Source of the DNA: Toxorhynchites rutilus septentrionalis
Lineage: Eukaryota > Arthropoda > Insecta > Diptera > Culicidae
Direction of reading: 5' to 3'
Length of the DNA stretch: 64,000 nt
NCBI RefSeq assembly: GCF_029784135.1
Contig: NC_073746.1
Span: 179,553,788-179,617,787 of the forward strand
The notes below the pieces were generated by a model. That model was not told where the DNA came from. It saw only the letters and a program-made list of their open reading frames with translations, and searched no databases. Positions 1-11,296 of this stretch are shown one piece after another (positions within the stretch are counted from its first letter, which is position 1; every line of letters begins with the position of its first letter). A program made the translations under genes and the position numbers.

Positions 1-253
1 ATTAGGCATCCAGAAATTCTTCAAGGCTGAACGAGTTAATCTGGCGACTCTGTTGATAGAAAACCGGACATCAGTCCCGCTAAAATGTTGCACGTATCGA
101 ACACGATGGGGCCAGGAAGAAATGGAACTCAGCAAGCGTGTTGATTTGAGTAGGACTTGGTGAGATTTGATGAAACAAGAAGTTGTAGAGCTGAACCATA
201 AGCCAGGAGAAATAATTTTATGAAGATTATCTAATCTCATAATGCCACAATGC
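1..253. other. Left edge, no gene recognised
   Basis: A reading frame is open from base 2 to a TGA at 161-163 (53 codons, open at the window edge). It could be the last codons of an exon, but its length and lack of any familiar motif make chance just as likely. Nothing else is supported before the mariner at 256. Confidence 0.2.
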
Positions 254-255
254 TA

Positions 256-1553
256 AAGGGTGTGTCACATCAAATTGCATCACGGAGAAAACGCTGTAGA
301 AATTCGCCCAGTAGACCGATCCTTTTGAAAATTTTAGACAGTAAAATAAAAACTATTAAACAACTTTTGGCATATTCTTTTTATTCATACTTCGAGCCCA
401 AGCCCGTATGCTCGCACCTCCCTCTTTACCCCGTCCATAAGGTTCTGTACAACGTCAGGTTGTAGTTTTTTTTTAACAGAAATCCATTTTCTCTTGAAGT
501 CCGCCTCCGATTTGACAACTTTTGGGTTCTTCCGGAGGGCCTGCTTCATAATCGCCCAATATTTCTCTATTGGGCGAAGCTCCGGCGCGTTGGGCGGGTT
601 CATTTCCTTTGGCACGAAGGTGACCCCGTTGGCTTCGTACCACTCCAAAACGTCCTTTGAATAGTGACACGAAGCGAGATCCGGCCAAAAGATGGTCGGG
701 CCCTCGTGCTGCTTCAATAGTGGTAGTAAGCGCTTCTGTAGGTACTCCTTAAGGTAAACCTGCCCGTTTACCGTGCCGGTCATCACGAAGGGGGCGCTCC
801 GCTTTCCGCAAGAGCAGATCGCTTGCCACACCATGTACTTTTTGGCAAACTTGGATAGTTTCTGCTTGCGAATCTCCTTCGGAACGCTGAATTTGTCCTT
901 TGCGGAGAAGAACAACAGGCCCGGCAGCTGGCGAAAGTCTGCTTTGACGTAGGTTTCGTCGTCCATTACCAGGCAATGCGGCTTCGTCAGAATTTCGGTG
1001 TACAGCTTCCGGGCTCGCGTCTTCCCCACCATGTTTTGCCTTTCGTCGCGGTTAGGAGCCTTCTGAACCTTGTATGTACGCAGGCCCTCCCGCTGCTTGG
1101 TCCGCTGGACGAATGAACTTGACAAATTCAGCTTATTGGCGACATCCCGGACCGAACTTCTCGGATCACATCTAAACTGCTTAACTACGCGCTTGTGATC
1201 TTTTTCACTGACGGAGCATCCATTTTTGCCGTTCTTCACCTTCCGGTCGATGGTTAGGTTCTCGAAGTATCGTTTTAGTACTCTGCTGACCGTGGATTGG
1301 ACGATTCGCAGCATCTTATCGATGTCCCGATGTGACAACTCCGGATTCTCGAAATGAGTGCGCAGGATTAATTCAAGACGCTCTTTTTCGTTCGACGACA
1401 TTTTTCCAAATTTACGAAAAATTGACAGTGAAGCATGGCCAACGTGATCTATACACTCTTATCTGATTATAAGCGAAAGCTGAAGATATAATTCCTAAAA
1501 ATTAAATTTCTACTGCGTTTTTTCCGTGATGCAATTTGATGTGACACACCCTT
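256..1553 (-). mobile_element. ITmD37E-type mariner, copy 1 (complete, TA target duplication)
   Basis: Both ends carry the same terminal inverted repeat beginning AAGGGTGTGTCACATCAAAT, read inward from 256 and from 1553. A TA dinucleotide flanks each end (254-255 and 1554-1555), the expected target duplication of Tc1/mariner elements. The 1,298-bp element contains one transposase frame on the minus strand. Three further copies are present, at 7071, 33789 and 43761. This is the only one without frameshifts. Confidence 0.93.
385..1401 (-). CDS. DD37E mariner transposase, apparently intact (338 aa)
   Basis: This would be the transposase that binds the element's inverted repeats in the nucleus and cuts and pastes it into TA sites. 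Residues 1-120 form a paired-like helix-turn-helix region, and the catalytic core follows. The first acidic motif MDDET lies at residues 147-150, the second is FWPD with D241, and the third is RPIEKYW with E279. Exactly 37 residues separate D241 and E279, which defines the DD37E group described from mosquitoes. The ATG start sits about 150 bp inside the right inverted repeat, and the stop lies about 130 bp from the left end. No stop or frameshift interrupts it, unlike the other three copies. Whether it is active cannot be told. Differences from the consensus of the other copies (for example R14, D28, R32, K169) may have weakened it. Confidence 0.9.
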   Translation of the reverse strand: MSSNEKERLELILRTHFENPELSHRDIDKMLRIVQSTVSRVLKRYFENLTIDRKVKNGKNGCSVSEKDHKRVVKQFRCDPRSSVRDVANKLNLSSSFVQRTKQREGLRTYKVQKAPNRDERQNMVGKTRARKLYTEILTKPHCLVMDDETYVKADFRQLPGLLFFSAKDKFSVPKEIRKQKLSKFAKKYMVWQAICSCGKRSAPFVMTGTVNGQVYLKEYLQKRLLPLLKQHEGPTIFWPDLASCHYSKDVLEWYEANGVTFVPKEMNPPNAPELRPIEKYWAIMKQALRKNPKVVKSEADFKRKWISVKKKLQPDVVQNLMDGVKREVRAYGLGLEV

Positions 1554-1555
1554 TA

Positions 1556-3508
1556 CTTACATGGGAACATCACTGAAACAAAACGTGGATTCCGAGAATC
1601 GAAATGAAGGACAATATCGTTGAAATTCAAATTATAATTGCATAAAAATGTGTTTCTTGACAGTTGTATGCAGCTATTTCCACCCCGAAAACAAATATAT
1701 TTTCCCAGGGTAAATTTTCGATTTCAAATTCATCCTCTACTTCCAAAAATACATACTCCGTTCGCTTTCAATCAACGATGCGATACAGCTGATAATCGGA
1801 CGATAAGAATACCTCACTGATCATAACTGGACTCTACGGTGCAATTACTACGCAAGTTATGCACGTTCATCATGGTCATGGTCAGGGCCGCGCACCGTAT
1901 CATCGCTGTAAGTATGATGGGTTTCACTTGCCCGTTGCGAGCCGTATCCATCGTATGATTCTCGAAGCACCTTTTCCTTCCTGGGAGTTAATTCGGAGCG
2001 GCTCTTTCAATGAGAACGCCTCCGGAGTGTGTTAACTGATGACCGGTCAATCGAAATTAGTGCGAAGCGACATTCTGATAATGTGAAAGATTCACTTTTT
2101 TTGTTCAAAGTGACTATTTCTTCAGGGGCCATTTGATGATAAATATACATTGTACGAAAAATAATGTCTATTGAAAAGTCAGTAAAGTGTGCGATTGATT
2201 TTGTTACGCCTCTTTCGCGCCCTGCTAATCGTATCGTGGTCCTGTCGATATTTTCTATACAATTTTAATGCACATCTGCTACAGGACTTTGTGAACATAT
2301 TTATTTCGGAGTTATCAATGTATACCTTTTAGTCAAACCATTTTCTATCTATCTCATTGAACTATATATACGAAGAAATGAGAGAACTGGGGAAATTATG
2401 CAACACATGTTTCTTCACATTCCTTAACACCGACAAATGACCCGATGTGGTTCTCATTAGGTACAATTCGTTCTGTCATCCGGAAAAATATCAAACCACA
2501 CATATGTGTGCCGTTTGTCTCGCAACTCATTCCGTCACTAGCGATTAAAATTGATGAATACTACACAAACGAGAGGATAACAACCCGCCATGTTTACACA
2601 GCAGCCGACACTTCTTTTTTTGCGCAATTCTCCTCTCGATCCCAAACACGAATCTGTCACCCTGGTGAAACCAAACACTCGCGTGATACGGTATATTTGA
2701 ACTAAAATTCCACGGTAATATTTATTAGTCTGGTGGATATTATTCATGGGTATTTGTGAAGAGCGACACATTTTTGAAACGAAACAAAAATCGTTATTTC
2801 AAACATGTCAACAGAAGTACTCAAAAAAGCGCCGAATGGCATACGTATGTATATCGCTTTGGCCCAGTTCTTTCACTATTACCCCAAACAATCGCAGTAT
2901 AATTGAACGCAATGAATTTACTGTCATTTGGAATATACATGCTTTCACAAAATATTCTTCACTTTTCCTTGAGTTTGTCCTTCTCACGTTAAAGGATACT
3001 GGTACTGTGGATTCATGGTGGCCATAGACATCCTCAGGTGCTCCTGGTTTTCACTCATTGTCAGCTGATTCAGCAATGTTGTGCCACTTTCCATTTCCTT
3101 CAACTCGGCCGCAAAACATCTGTGAAAGATTTTTATTTTCATTTCTACCGAAACGAAAATTTACTGAATCATCAGTAAACAGCCAAACGACGTCAACACA
3201 ATTGGTCCAATCTCGCGTTATGATCGTAAATCTCTAGACAGTCTGTCACGTTCGTTGGTCATTATACGTATCCTTGTTTCGGTACACCGCAGTCGATGGA
3301 AATTGTCGTCACCTCTCACAAGGGACCAACACATTGTTTTGGCTTGTATTTCGTTTTTACGCATGTTGACAGTGATTTTAAAGCGAGCAAGGAAAAATGG
3401 GGATATTCGCACACTTTAAACTTGGAACTCATTGCTTTACATACAACTTGTTTATGTGCGCTAGGAAAAAATGGTACAAATATACGGCAGTAAGTAATTG
3501 ATAGATGT
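1556..3508. other. No recognisable feature
   Basis: About 2 kb of moderately AT-rich sequence. The short open frames have no motif I recognise, and none shows a convincing start, length or composition. There are no inverted-repeat ends or strong tandem repeats. Confidence 0.5.
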
Positions 3509-3847
3509 CCAGTAAACTTAGCTTATACCGTATATAATGTCGATCAAAACATACATCATGTAGATTTAATATCGCATAAAATGTGAAAAATTTTATTTTA
3601 TTTGTCTCGACAAATCGGTTTTATGGTATACACTAAAATTGAACTAATCCACATCAACCAGCAAAAATTAAATCGTATGTATAGCCATAATTGGAAGCGA
3701 TATACATACATCCAAGACACATTTTGGATAGTATATGGTAACTGGCATATACACGCAAAATTGGAGACGATATATGTATATGCTATATTTCATACGTATA
3801 TAAAGCCGTATATCGATATATTGTGTTTTTTACACTGATATGCGATT

Positions 3848-4052
<205 letters not shown>

Positions 4053-4225
4053 GGATTCATGGGATTTAAATGACCTTCGAACATCAAGTTTATCTTGCCA
4101 AGAAAAGTCCCAATTATCAATAGTTATTCAGAATGAGAAAAACGTGTTTTCAAGGTAGAAATTCTTATAAGCGCACATCAGACTTTATTCTCAAAGAACG
4201 ATTTATACATGAAAATGACAGCATT

Positions 4226-5230
4226 CAATATTTGGTTGGTTTACCATTTTTCAGAATAGTTTCATAGACATGGTTTGGCATTGACTCAATCAGATTATCC
4301 AACATTTCATGTGGAATTTTATTCCACTCGTTCCTTACACATCTCTCCAACTAACGAACTGTTGCAAATTGCCGTCCACCACTGTAGACTCGCCTTGCCT
4401 GGATTCCCCAGAGATTCTCGATGGGATTGAGATCCGGGCTACGAGCTGGCCAGTCCATAACCTGAATGTTTCTTTCGGAAAACCATGACAATGATTTCTT
4501 GCTTACGTGAATGGCAGCATTATCCTGCTGGAAGATGAAGTTGTCGTCCATAATGTCTTCTGTAAATGGCACCAAAACACTGTTCAGTAGCTCTACATAG
4601 TTGTCGGAGCTCATCCTTGTCGAAATAGTGGCGATAGGAGTCTTCCCTTTTCTTGAAAACGCAGCCCACACCATGAGACTTCCACCACCAAAATTCCTGC
4701 TCAACTTCACTTCGGGATTTTTTCGTAGATCATGCCAATAATACGCGCAGCAATCGGGACCATCAAGATTGAACTTTTTCTCGTCGGAAAAGATCACTTC
4801 ATCCCACTCTGCCTTCCAATCCATGTGCTGTTTAGCGAAATCCAATCTTGCTTTAATGTGCCTTGGGGTGAGCTTCGGTTTCTTTGCCTTCTTCGTGTAA
4901 ACCAGATGTCCAGATCCTCGCAAAATTTGGGAAACACGTCGTTTGGATATGGGAAAGTCCAGTTCTTGCTTTATTTCCGAAGTATTAAATTTTCCAGTCT
5001 CCCCAAGCTGAATGATGCGGTTCCGGTCGCGTTTTGAAATTTTGCAGTTACCTTTATTCTTCCTTCTGATGCCATATTTTGGGCCCTTCTTGAAAAAATT
5101 CCGGACCACTGTTTCTCCTCTATCTATCTATTTTGATCCTCTTTGCTATCTCCCGGTTGCTTAAACCAATATCCTTCAATTCGGTTATTAATCTCCGCTC
5201 AGTTTCGTCAAAGAACTTTCCTTCCGGCAT
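4226..5230 (-). pseudogene. Tc1-like DD34E transposase, broken
   Basis: Minus-strand transposase of about 335 codons if read from the ATG at 5228-5230 to the TGA at 4226-4228. The catalytic core is clear: FSDEKKFNLDGPD, then FQQDNAAIH, then SPDLNPIENLW. There are 34 residues between the second D and the E, the Tc1 spacing. A helix-turn-helix region precedes it. Three lesions are visible: an in-frame TAG in the N-terminal region near 5120, a one-base shift just after it in an A run (the 252-codon open part starts with GTG at 5109), and a TAG near 4350 that cuts off about 40 C-terminal residues. I could not find convincing inverted repeats, so the element ends are undefined. Confidence 0.85.
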
Positions 5231-5554
5231 CGTGCTTCAAATTCAATTGCGCTACTTCACTGCTTAGCTGATTGTGGTTAACTCGTTCTCACGTTACAAC
5301 CTTACCAGGATGTGTTGAAAAATGGCCAAGATGTTTACATATTGGTGGGAAAATATTTAAAATGCCAGTTGCGATTATGAGAATTTGGCACCATAATTTT
5401 AAAAATATTATAGTAATAAAATATGTTTGCACCAATGATGACTTAAACAACAAAGTTAGTACACATTTAGTCATTAGGAAATCACTACGTAAAAAAGGAA
5501 TGGTTTTATCTACTATATATCTAGAATATTCAGAAAACCCAGGTGCGCTTATAG

Positions 5555-6584
5555 GATTTTGTATAAATGGATTTCTGTCTGTCTGTCTGTCTGTCTGATT
5601 GTTATGGACTCGGAAACTACTGAACAGATGAACATGAAAATTGGTATGTAGGGGTTTTTGGGGCCGGGGAAGGGTTTCGTGATAGTTTGAGACCCCTCCC
5701 CCCCTCTCTAAGGGGGGGGGGGCTGCCATGCAAATGAAACACAAATTTCTGCATTACTCGAGAATTAATCAAGCAAATGAAACCAAATTAGGCATATTGA
5801 GGTTTTAGGGTGCAATAAATATTTATATGGTGGTTAGACTCTCCACCCCCCTCTCTAAGGGGGGCTTCCATACAAATGGAACACAAATTTCTGCAATACT
5901 CGAGAATTAATCAAGCAAATGAAACCAAATTAAGCATATTGAGGTTTTAGGATGCAATAAATGTTTCTATGGTAGCTAGACTCTCCACCCCCTCTCTAAA
6001 GTGGGGCTGCCATACAAATGAAACACAAATCTCTGCATTACTCGAGAATTAATCAAGCAAATGAATCCAAATTAAGCATATTGAGGTTTCAGGATGCAAT
6101 AAATGTTTCTATGGTAGCTAGACTCTCCATCCCCCCTCTCTAAGGGGCGGGCTGCCATACAAATGAAACACAAATATCTGCATTACTCGAGAATCAATCA
6201 AACAAATGGAACCAAATTTTGCATGTGGAGGTTTTAGGGTGCAATAAATGATTCTATGGTGGTTAGTATTCCTCTCCCCTCTCATAGGTGGGGCTGCCAT
6301 ACAAATGAAATACAAATTTCTGCACAACTCAGAGAATTAATCAAGAAAATGAAACCATGTGAAGATTTTAGGGTGCAATAAATGTTTTTACGGTGGATAG
6401 ACACTCAACCCCCCTTTCTAAGGGGGAGCTGCCATACAAAATTAAACGAGGTCGATTAGAAGATCAATCAATGTGTTCTGCGATTGGACCTATGAACTTG
6501 CTCATAGTATGAAAACGTGAATGTTTGAAAGTATTGATAACAAAAACAAATTTTGGGCGGGACGAAATTTGTCGGGTCAGCTAG
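5555..6584 (+). mobile_element. Helitron-like non-autonomous element with ~130-bp tandem repeats
   Basis: It begins in an AT-rich lead followed by a (CTGT)n run at about 5577. Five to six tandem units of roughly 125-145 bp follow, each with a C/G-rich 'CCCCCTCTCTAAGGGGGG' core and a 'GAGAATTAATCAAGCAAATG' segment. The right end reads GTCGGGTCAGCTAG|T, with an imperfect palindrome (GACGAAATTTGTC) just before the terminal CTAG at 6581-6584. A 3' hairpin plus CTAG and no target duplication is the Helitron signature. No replicase or helicase is encoded. Related pieces lie at 26.2, 28.8, 31.6, 32.5 and 33.0 kb. Confidence 0.6.
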
Positions 6585-7070
6585 TGCTATATAAAATGAA
6601 TAGAATGTGCGTATACATTACTGCATATCGCGATGATCGTTATACCGATATACGACTTAATCCATCAATGATATAGAAAATCGTATTTTTGCATGTTATA
6701 CGATTTCGGATCCTCTGAATGCATCCTTTGATTGATATTTTATGCGATTGTAATTTGATACGAATTTTCATGCGACCTAGCATGTCAAAAAGTTAAACGA
6801 TTTCATGTTTACTGGGTATATATTCCTTTCAGGCAGATGCCGAGAGAGAGGCTCGGGTATTCGTCGCGTACATACGTGTTTTTGATCACTCCTCTGTGTT
6901 TCATTTCGCCTGCATAATGGCGTCATAGTGTAAATGGTGTTTTGTGTTGTTAATGGTGGTATAGTGCCATGAAAAACAGCTAACGAATGAAGTGCACGAA
7001 GCTTTGTCAGAATGGAATTGTTTCTGCATTGGAGCCATATTTTGTTGCAGTCAACGTGTGTGCATGCAGA

Positions 7071-8366
7071 AAGGGTGTGTCACATCAAATTGCATCACGG
7101 AAAAATCGCTGTAGAAATTTAATTTTTAGGAATTATATCTTCAGCTTTCGCTTATAATCAGATAAGAGTGTATAGATCACGTTGGCCATGCTTCACTGTC
7201 AATTTTTCGTAAAATTGAAAAAATGTCGTCGAACGAAAAAGAGCGTCGTGAATTAATCCTGTGCACTCATTTCGAGAATCCGGAGTTGTCACATTGGAAC
7301 ATCGGTAAGATGCTGGGAATCGTCCAATCCACGGTCAGCAGAGTACTAAAACGATACTTCGAGAACCTAACCATCGACCGGAAGGTGAAGAATGGCAAAA
7401 CTGGATGCTCCGTCAGTGAAAAAGATCACAAGCGCGTAGTTAAGCAGTTTAGACGTGATCCGAGAAGTTCGGTCCGGGATGTCGCCAATAAGCTGAATTT
7501 GTCAAGTTCATTCGTCCAGCAGACCAAGCAGCGGGAGGGCCTGCGTACATACAAGGTTCAGAAGGCTCCTAACCGCGACGAAAGGCAAAACATGGTGGGG
7601 AAGACGCGAGCCCGGAAGCTGTACACCGAAATGCTGACGAAGCCGCATTGCCTGGTAATGGACGACGAAACCTACGTCAAAGCGGACTTTCGCCAGCTGC
7701 CGGGCCTGTTGTTCTTCTCCGCAGAGGACAAATTCAGCGTTCCGGAGGAGATTCGCAGAAACTATCCAAGTTTGCCGAAAAGTACATGGTGTGGCAAGCG
7801 ATCTGCTCTTGCGGAAAGCGGAGCGCCCCCTTCGTGATGACCGGCACGGTAAACGGGCAGGTTTACCTTAAGGAGTGCCTACAGAAGCGCTTACTACCAC
7901 TATTGAAGCAGCACGAGGGCCCGACCATCTTCTGGCCGGATCTCGCTTCGTGCCACTATTCAAAGGACGTGTTGGAGTGGTACGAAGCCAACGGGGTCAC
8001 CTTCGTGCCAAAGGAAATGAACCCGCCCATCGCGCCGGAGCTTCGCCCAATAGAGAAATATTGGGCGATTATGAAGCAGGCCCTCCGGAAGAACCCAAAA
8101 GTTGTCAAATCGGAGGCGGACTTCAAGAGAAAATGGATTTCTGTTCAAAAAAAAAACTACAATCTAACGTTGTACAGAACCTTATGGACGAGGTAAAGAG
8201 GAAGGTGCGAGCATACGGGCTTGGGCTCGAAGTATGAATAAAAAGAAAATGCCAAAAGTTGTTTAATAGTTTTTATTCTACTGTCTAAAATTTTCAAAAG
8301 GATCGGTCTACTGGGCGAATTTCTACAGCGTTTTTTCCGTGATGCAATTTGATGTGACACACCCTT
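7071..8366 (+). mobile_element. ITmD37E-type mariner, copy 2 (full length, defective)
   Basis: Ends match copy 1 (AAGGGTGTGTCACATC at 7071 and its complement ending at 8366). The right flank has TA (8367-8368). The left flank reads GA, so one target base has probably mutated. It is in the opposite orientation to copy 1. Confidence 0.92.
7223..8237 (+). pseudogene. DD37E mariner transposase, two frameshifts
   Basis: The N-terminal 180 or so residues are in the frame of the ATG at 7223. A four-base deletion near 7757, relative to the other copies, shifts the frame. The second catalytic D and the third-motif E (RPIEKYW) continue in the frame that runs to 8196. A second shift in the A run at about 8148 moves the last 30 codons into a third frame, ending at 8237. 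All catalytic motifs are still readable, so the copy decayed by small indels rather than large loss. Confidence 0.9.
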
Positions 8367-8639
8367 TAATGCCGGTATATTGACGAAAATTTTCCGTTCG
8401 TCTAGGAATCGAATCATATTCCGTGTCGCTGCTTTTGTGTTTGAACGGACGACCGTGAGTGCTGTTCTCTGAGCGTGATAGTATCACCGGAAGTTTAACT
8501 TCTATGGAAGTGAAGCAGTTCTGTGAGAAACGAGAGAAACTGAAATATAATTATGTTAAAACTAAAGTGATGGAAAAAATTGCAAGGGGTTAAATCTAGG
8601 ACACGACCGCATATTTTCGGCGTAGAACTACGCAATTAT

Positions 8640-9240
8640 ATTATGCAATCCATTCGTTTACCACTTCGAATATTACTTTAGAATGCATCGAAATTTTTGT
8701 AATAGATCATGTTCTTCGTTACAACTAAAGTTGACGTCCTTTTGCGTTTGATATGATGCCTAGGACTACCAAAAAATTATGGCACATCTCATGTTTACGT
8801 AGTTCTCGATCCGCGAAAGTTCATTGACCTCTAGTATCTGAATTGACGATTTTGCCAGGCTTCTTAGTTCAAAAGTACGTTTTAGGGAAACTTATTCCGG
8901 TCTGCACGAAAGCGGATTTCCCCAGGCACATTAATTCTGTCCGTGTTAGGGAAACACAACTCGGTGGGAACAAAAATACCCCCCACTTGCAAGTATATTT
9001 GCAGAGCGGATTTTCACAGGTACATTGATTTTGAAGTCTGTGTTGGGGAAACCGCAATTCGGGTCAATCGAAACATGGCAGTTAGGGCGTTTAGATAACG
9101 CTTGACATTTTACAGTTATTCAATTTTTCATCTCATGAAAAATAATATTTTATTAATTGTGATAGACGCGTAGAAATATTTCCTATCATTTGATGCAAAC
9201 ATCTTTCCGATCTGTTAGGAAATGTTAGTACAAGTGGTAC
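8640..9240 (+). repeat. Partial copy of the TTGACGTGGGACTAC repeat family
   Basis: The stretch 'agatcatgttcttcgttac' at about 8704, the 'gatgcctagga' word, the 'gggaaac' units and the final 'ttagggcgtttagataacgc' near 9080 follow, in order, the sequence of the fuller copy at 17.1-18.15 kb. It has only two or three of the ~95-bp subunits and stops at the hexamer array at 9261. Confidence 0.6.
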
Positions 9241-9260
9241 AAGTGTGGGGGTTGTAATTA

Positions 9261-9589
9261 TAGTTGTAGTTGTAGTTGTAGTTGTAGTTGTAGTTGTAGT
9301 TGTAGTTGTAGTTGTAGTTGTAGTTGTAGTTGTAGTTGTAGTTGTAGTTGTAGTTGTAGTTGTAGTTGTAGTTGTAGTTGTAGTTGTAGTTGTAGTTGTA
9401 GTTGTAGTTGTAGTTGTAGTTGTAGTTGTAGTTGTAGTTGTAGTTGTAGTTGTAGTTGTAGTTGTAGTTGTAGTTGTAGTTGTAGTTGTAGTTGTAGTTG
9501 TAGTTGTAGTTGTAGTTGTAGTTGTAGTTGTAGTTGTAGTTGTAGTTGTAGTTGTAGTTGTAGTTGTAGTTGTAGTTGTAGTTGTAGTT
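9261..9589. repeat. (TAGTTG)n perfect hexamer array, ~55 units
   Basis: 329 bp of TAGTTG units without a visible interruption. Open frames of Val-Val, Tyr-Asn or Gln-Leu type across it are artefacts. Confidence 0.98.
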
Positions 9590-10248
9590 CATAATAACAA
9601 GCAACAACAGTAACACCGGCTGAGTGTATCCTATGGTTTACCTTCCTTACTAACAAATTCCTGAGTTCCCGATACATTTATGAGAGGTCGTAGAGTTCTC
9701 TGCAACTCTCTTAAGAAAATGTCGAGCTAACATTCCTTCCCTTTCTATAGCAGTTGCAAGGAGGTGGCCAGGACAGTTCTTAACTGTTGGTATCAATCTT
9801 CAGCAACGGATGGAGGATAGTTTTTAACTTAACAGTTCTGAATTCGTACCACCTACGATATTGTGCAACTTGCTCAATGCTAATGATAATGCTAATATAT
9901 GCCTTTCAGGTAGATGCAGTTCAACAGTCACATATACGTAAAATTTGATTTAATGTAGTACTGCGAAAAATCGTATTACATGCTGTGGAATATCTTTCAA
10001 CAGTGCATCAAGCTAGATCGTAATTGAGGACATATTATTATGAATTTGACAAATCAAGGTTTTTTTAACTGAATTTATTTTCAACTGGTTTGACAACGTT
10101 AAGCATCAATGAGCTGTGTTTATGAGTAAAAAAAAGCCTCTGTGAGTGGAACTGAAATATGGAAATCATAGCTCAACGAAATAGCATCGAGATTACGAGT
10201 AGCCAGAACATCGCGGATGGGAACATTGAGTAGAATTCCACTTTTGCG
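9590..10248. other. No recognisable feature
   Basis: About 660 bp with no coding signal, tandem repeat or element end that I can support. Confidence 0.45.
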
Positions 10249-10560
10249 AATTTTTTTTTGACGTAGGACTACGTCTAACCGGAAGATATAGGGGGTGAAA
10301 TGGAAATCTAGGCACTGAACAAGTAGGAAAAAATTCAAGATTTGGAACGCTTATAACTCGAGCATTTCTCAATAGATCGCAAAGGTTTTTGCATCAATTG
10401 ATAGGAAATATATCTACGCATCTATCATAACGAATAACATTTAATTTTTCTTGAGATAAATAATTGAATAATTGTGAAATATCAAGCATTGTCCAAATGC
10501 ACTATGTGCCCATTTTTGATTGGTCCATTTTGTGCTCCTCAAATCGTACCGACCAAAACG
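10249..10560 (-). repeat. Partial inverted copy of the TTGACGTGGGACTAC repeat family
   Basis: It starts with 'TTGACGTAGGACTACGTCTA' after a T run and follows the sequence of the copy at 19.03 kb (CCGG, 'gcttataactcga', 'ctacgcatctatc', 'attgaataa'), with many substitutions. Homology fades near a 'tttgattggtcc' motif at about 10516. Confidence 0.6.
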
Positions 10561-10819
10561 GGCAACCAGAGCAGCAGCGAAATAGGATGAAGCACGATAG
10601 GAAAGGAAAAAGAAAAAAATGAACGAAACATTGGGCGCAGTCTCACACATGCGTAATTCTCGAGCCAGTCAGTCAGCTTAAAAATCCCCGCTCCGCTGCC
10701 GTAACGATCATTCTTTGTGTGAACACCGACTGGACAAGGGATCGAGTGCCTTTCTCAAGGCAATGGGGGCGGAGGTGTAATGCAGTTACAGTAGAGTTCC
10801 AAGTTAGAGTAGAGTTCCA

Positions 10820-10893
10820 AGGGCCTTTCTCAAGGCTAGAGACGAATGAACTAAAAAGTTTAAAGTCTCTATAATACAAAACCACCACCACCA
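10820..10893 (+). repeat. Short dispersed repeat with (ACC)n tail, copy 1
   Basis: The core 'gaatgaactaaaaagttta' is followed by 'aagtctct', an A-rich link and an (ACC)n tract. Two related copies, at about 13918 and 19452, end in (AAG)n-type tails. A conserved core with a simple-repeat tail fits a short retroposed element. Confidence 0.45.
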
Positions 10894-10972
10894 CCGTAAC
10901 GATAATTCGCATTCAAACCGTACACCACATCGGTTCGCATCACAACACATCAACAAACCAACCCAAGCAGCC

Positions 10973-11296
10973 ATGTCTGGACATGGTAAAGGAGGGCAGG
11001 CAGGCTGGCAAAGCTGCTCGCGACGATAAGAAAACCCGCATTCAGAACAGACCACATTCGGTTCGGTGGATATCAAGACAACAACAGGCAGTTGCAGCGA
11101 GTGGCGAGTGGAAAACACAATCGCAAAACGGCAGCAGGTAGCAGAAGAAAAAAGTTTGTTCTTTATACAAACTGCTTTGGTGGCAAATCCAGAACAAGGC
11201 GGCATCGAGGGCGTTCGAAATGGTTTTTTTCAAAACCACGAGTGCTAAGTTTTCTAAATTGGAACCATTTCATAAAACAAGGCGCTTTTCAGGGCC
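10973..11296 (+). pseudogene. Histone H2A-derived pseudogene, copy A (internal deletion)
   Basis: An ATG at 10973 opens a frame reading MSGHGKGG, the usual start of histone H2A. It then joins directly, out of frame, to sequence reading GKAARDDKKTR, which corresponds to the middle of H2A. About 75 codons covering the histone-fold helices are therefore missing and the frame stops within 20 codons. The roughly 270 bp that follow do not resemble the H2A C-terminus. The block ends in a histone-type 3' stem-loop. It is a relic of a replication-dependent histone gene and cannot make a histone. Confidence 0.7.
11281..11296 (+). promoter_or_regulatory. Histone mRNA 3' stem-loop, copy A
   Basis: GGCGCTTTTCAGGGCC: a six-base stem with a TTTC-type loop, matching the replication-dependent histone 3' processing hairpin except for one G:G mismatch in the stem (consensus C at position 4). 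Confidence 0.7.

Noticed and set aside
2..163. 53-codon frame at the window edge as a terminal exon
   Set aside because: Too short and motif-free to separate from chance; recorded only as a weak note.
9215..9677. Poly-Val, poly-(Tyr-Asn) and poly-(Gln-Leu) frames of 120-139 codons
   Set aside because: Translations of the TAGTTG hexamer array on either strand; no unique sequence supports a protein.
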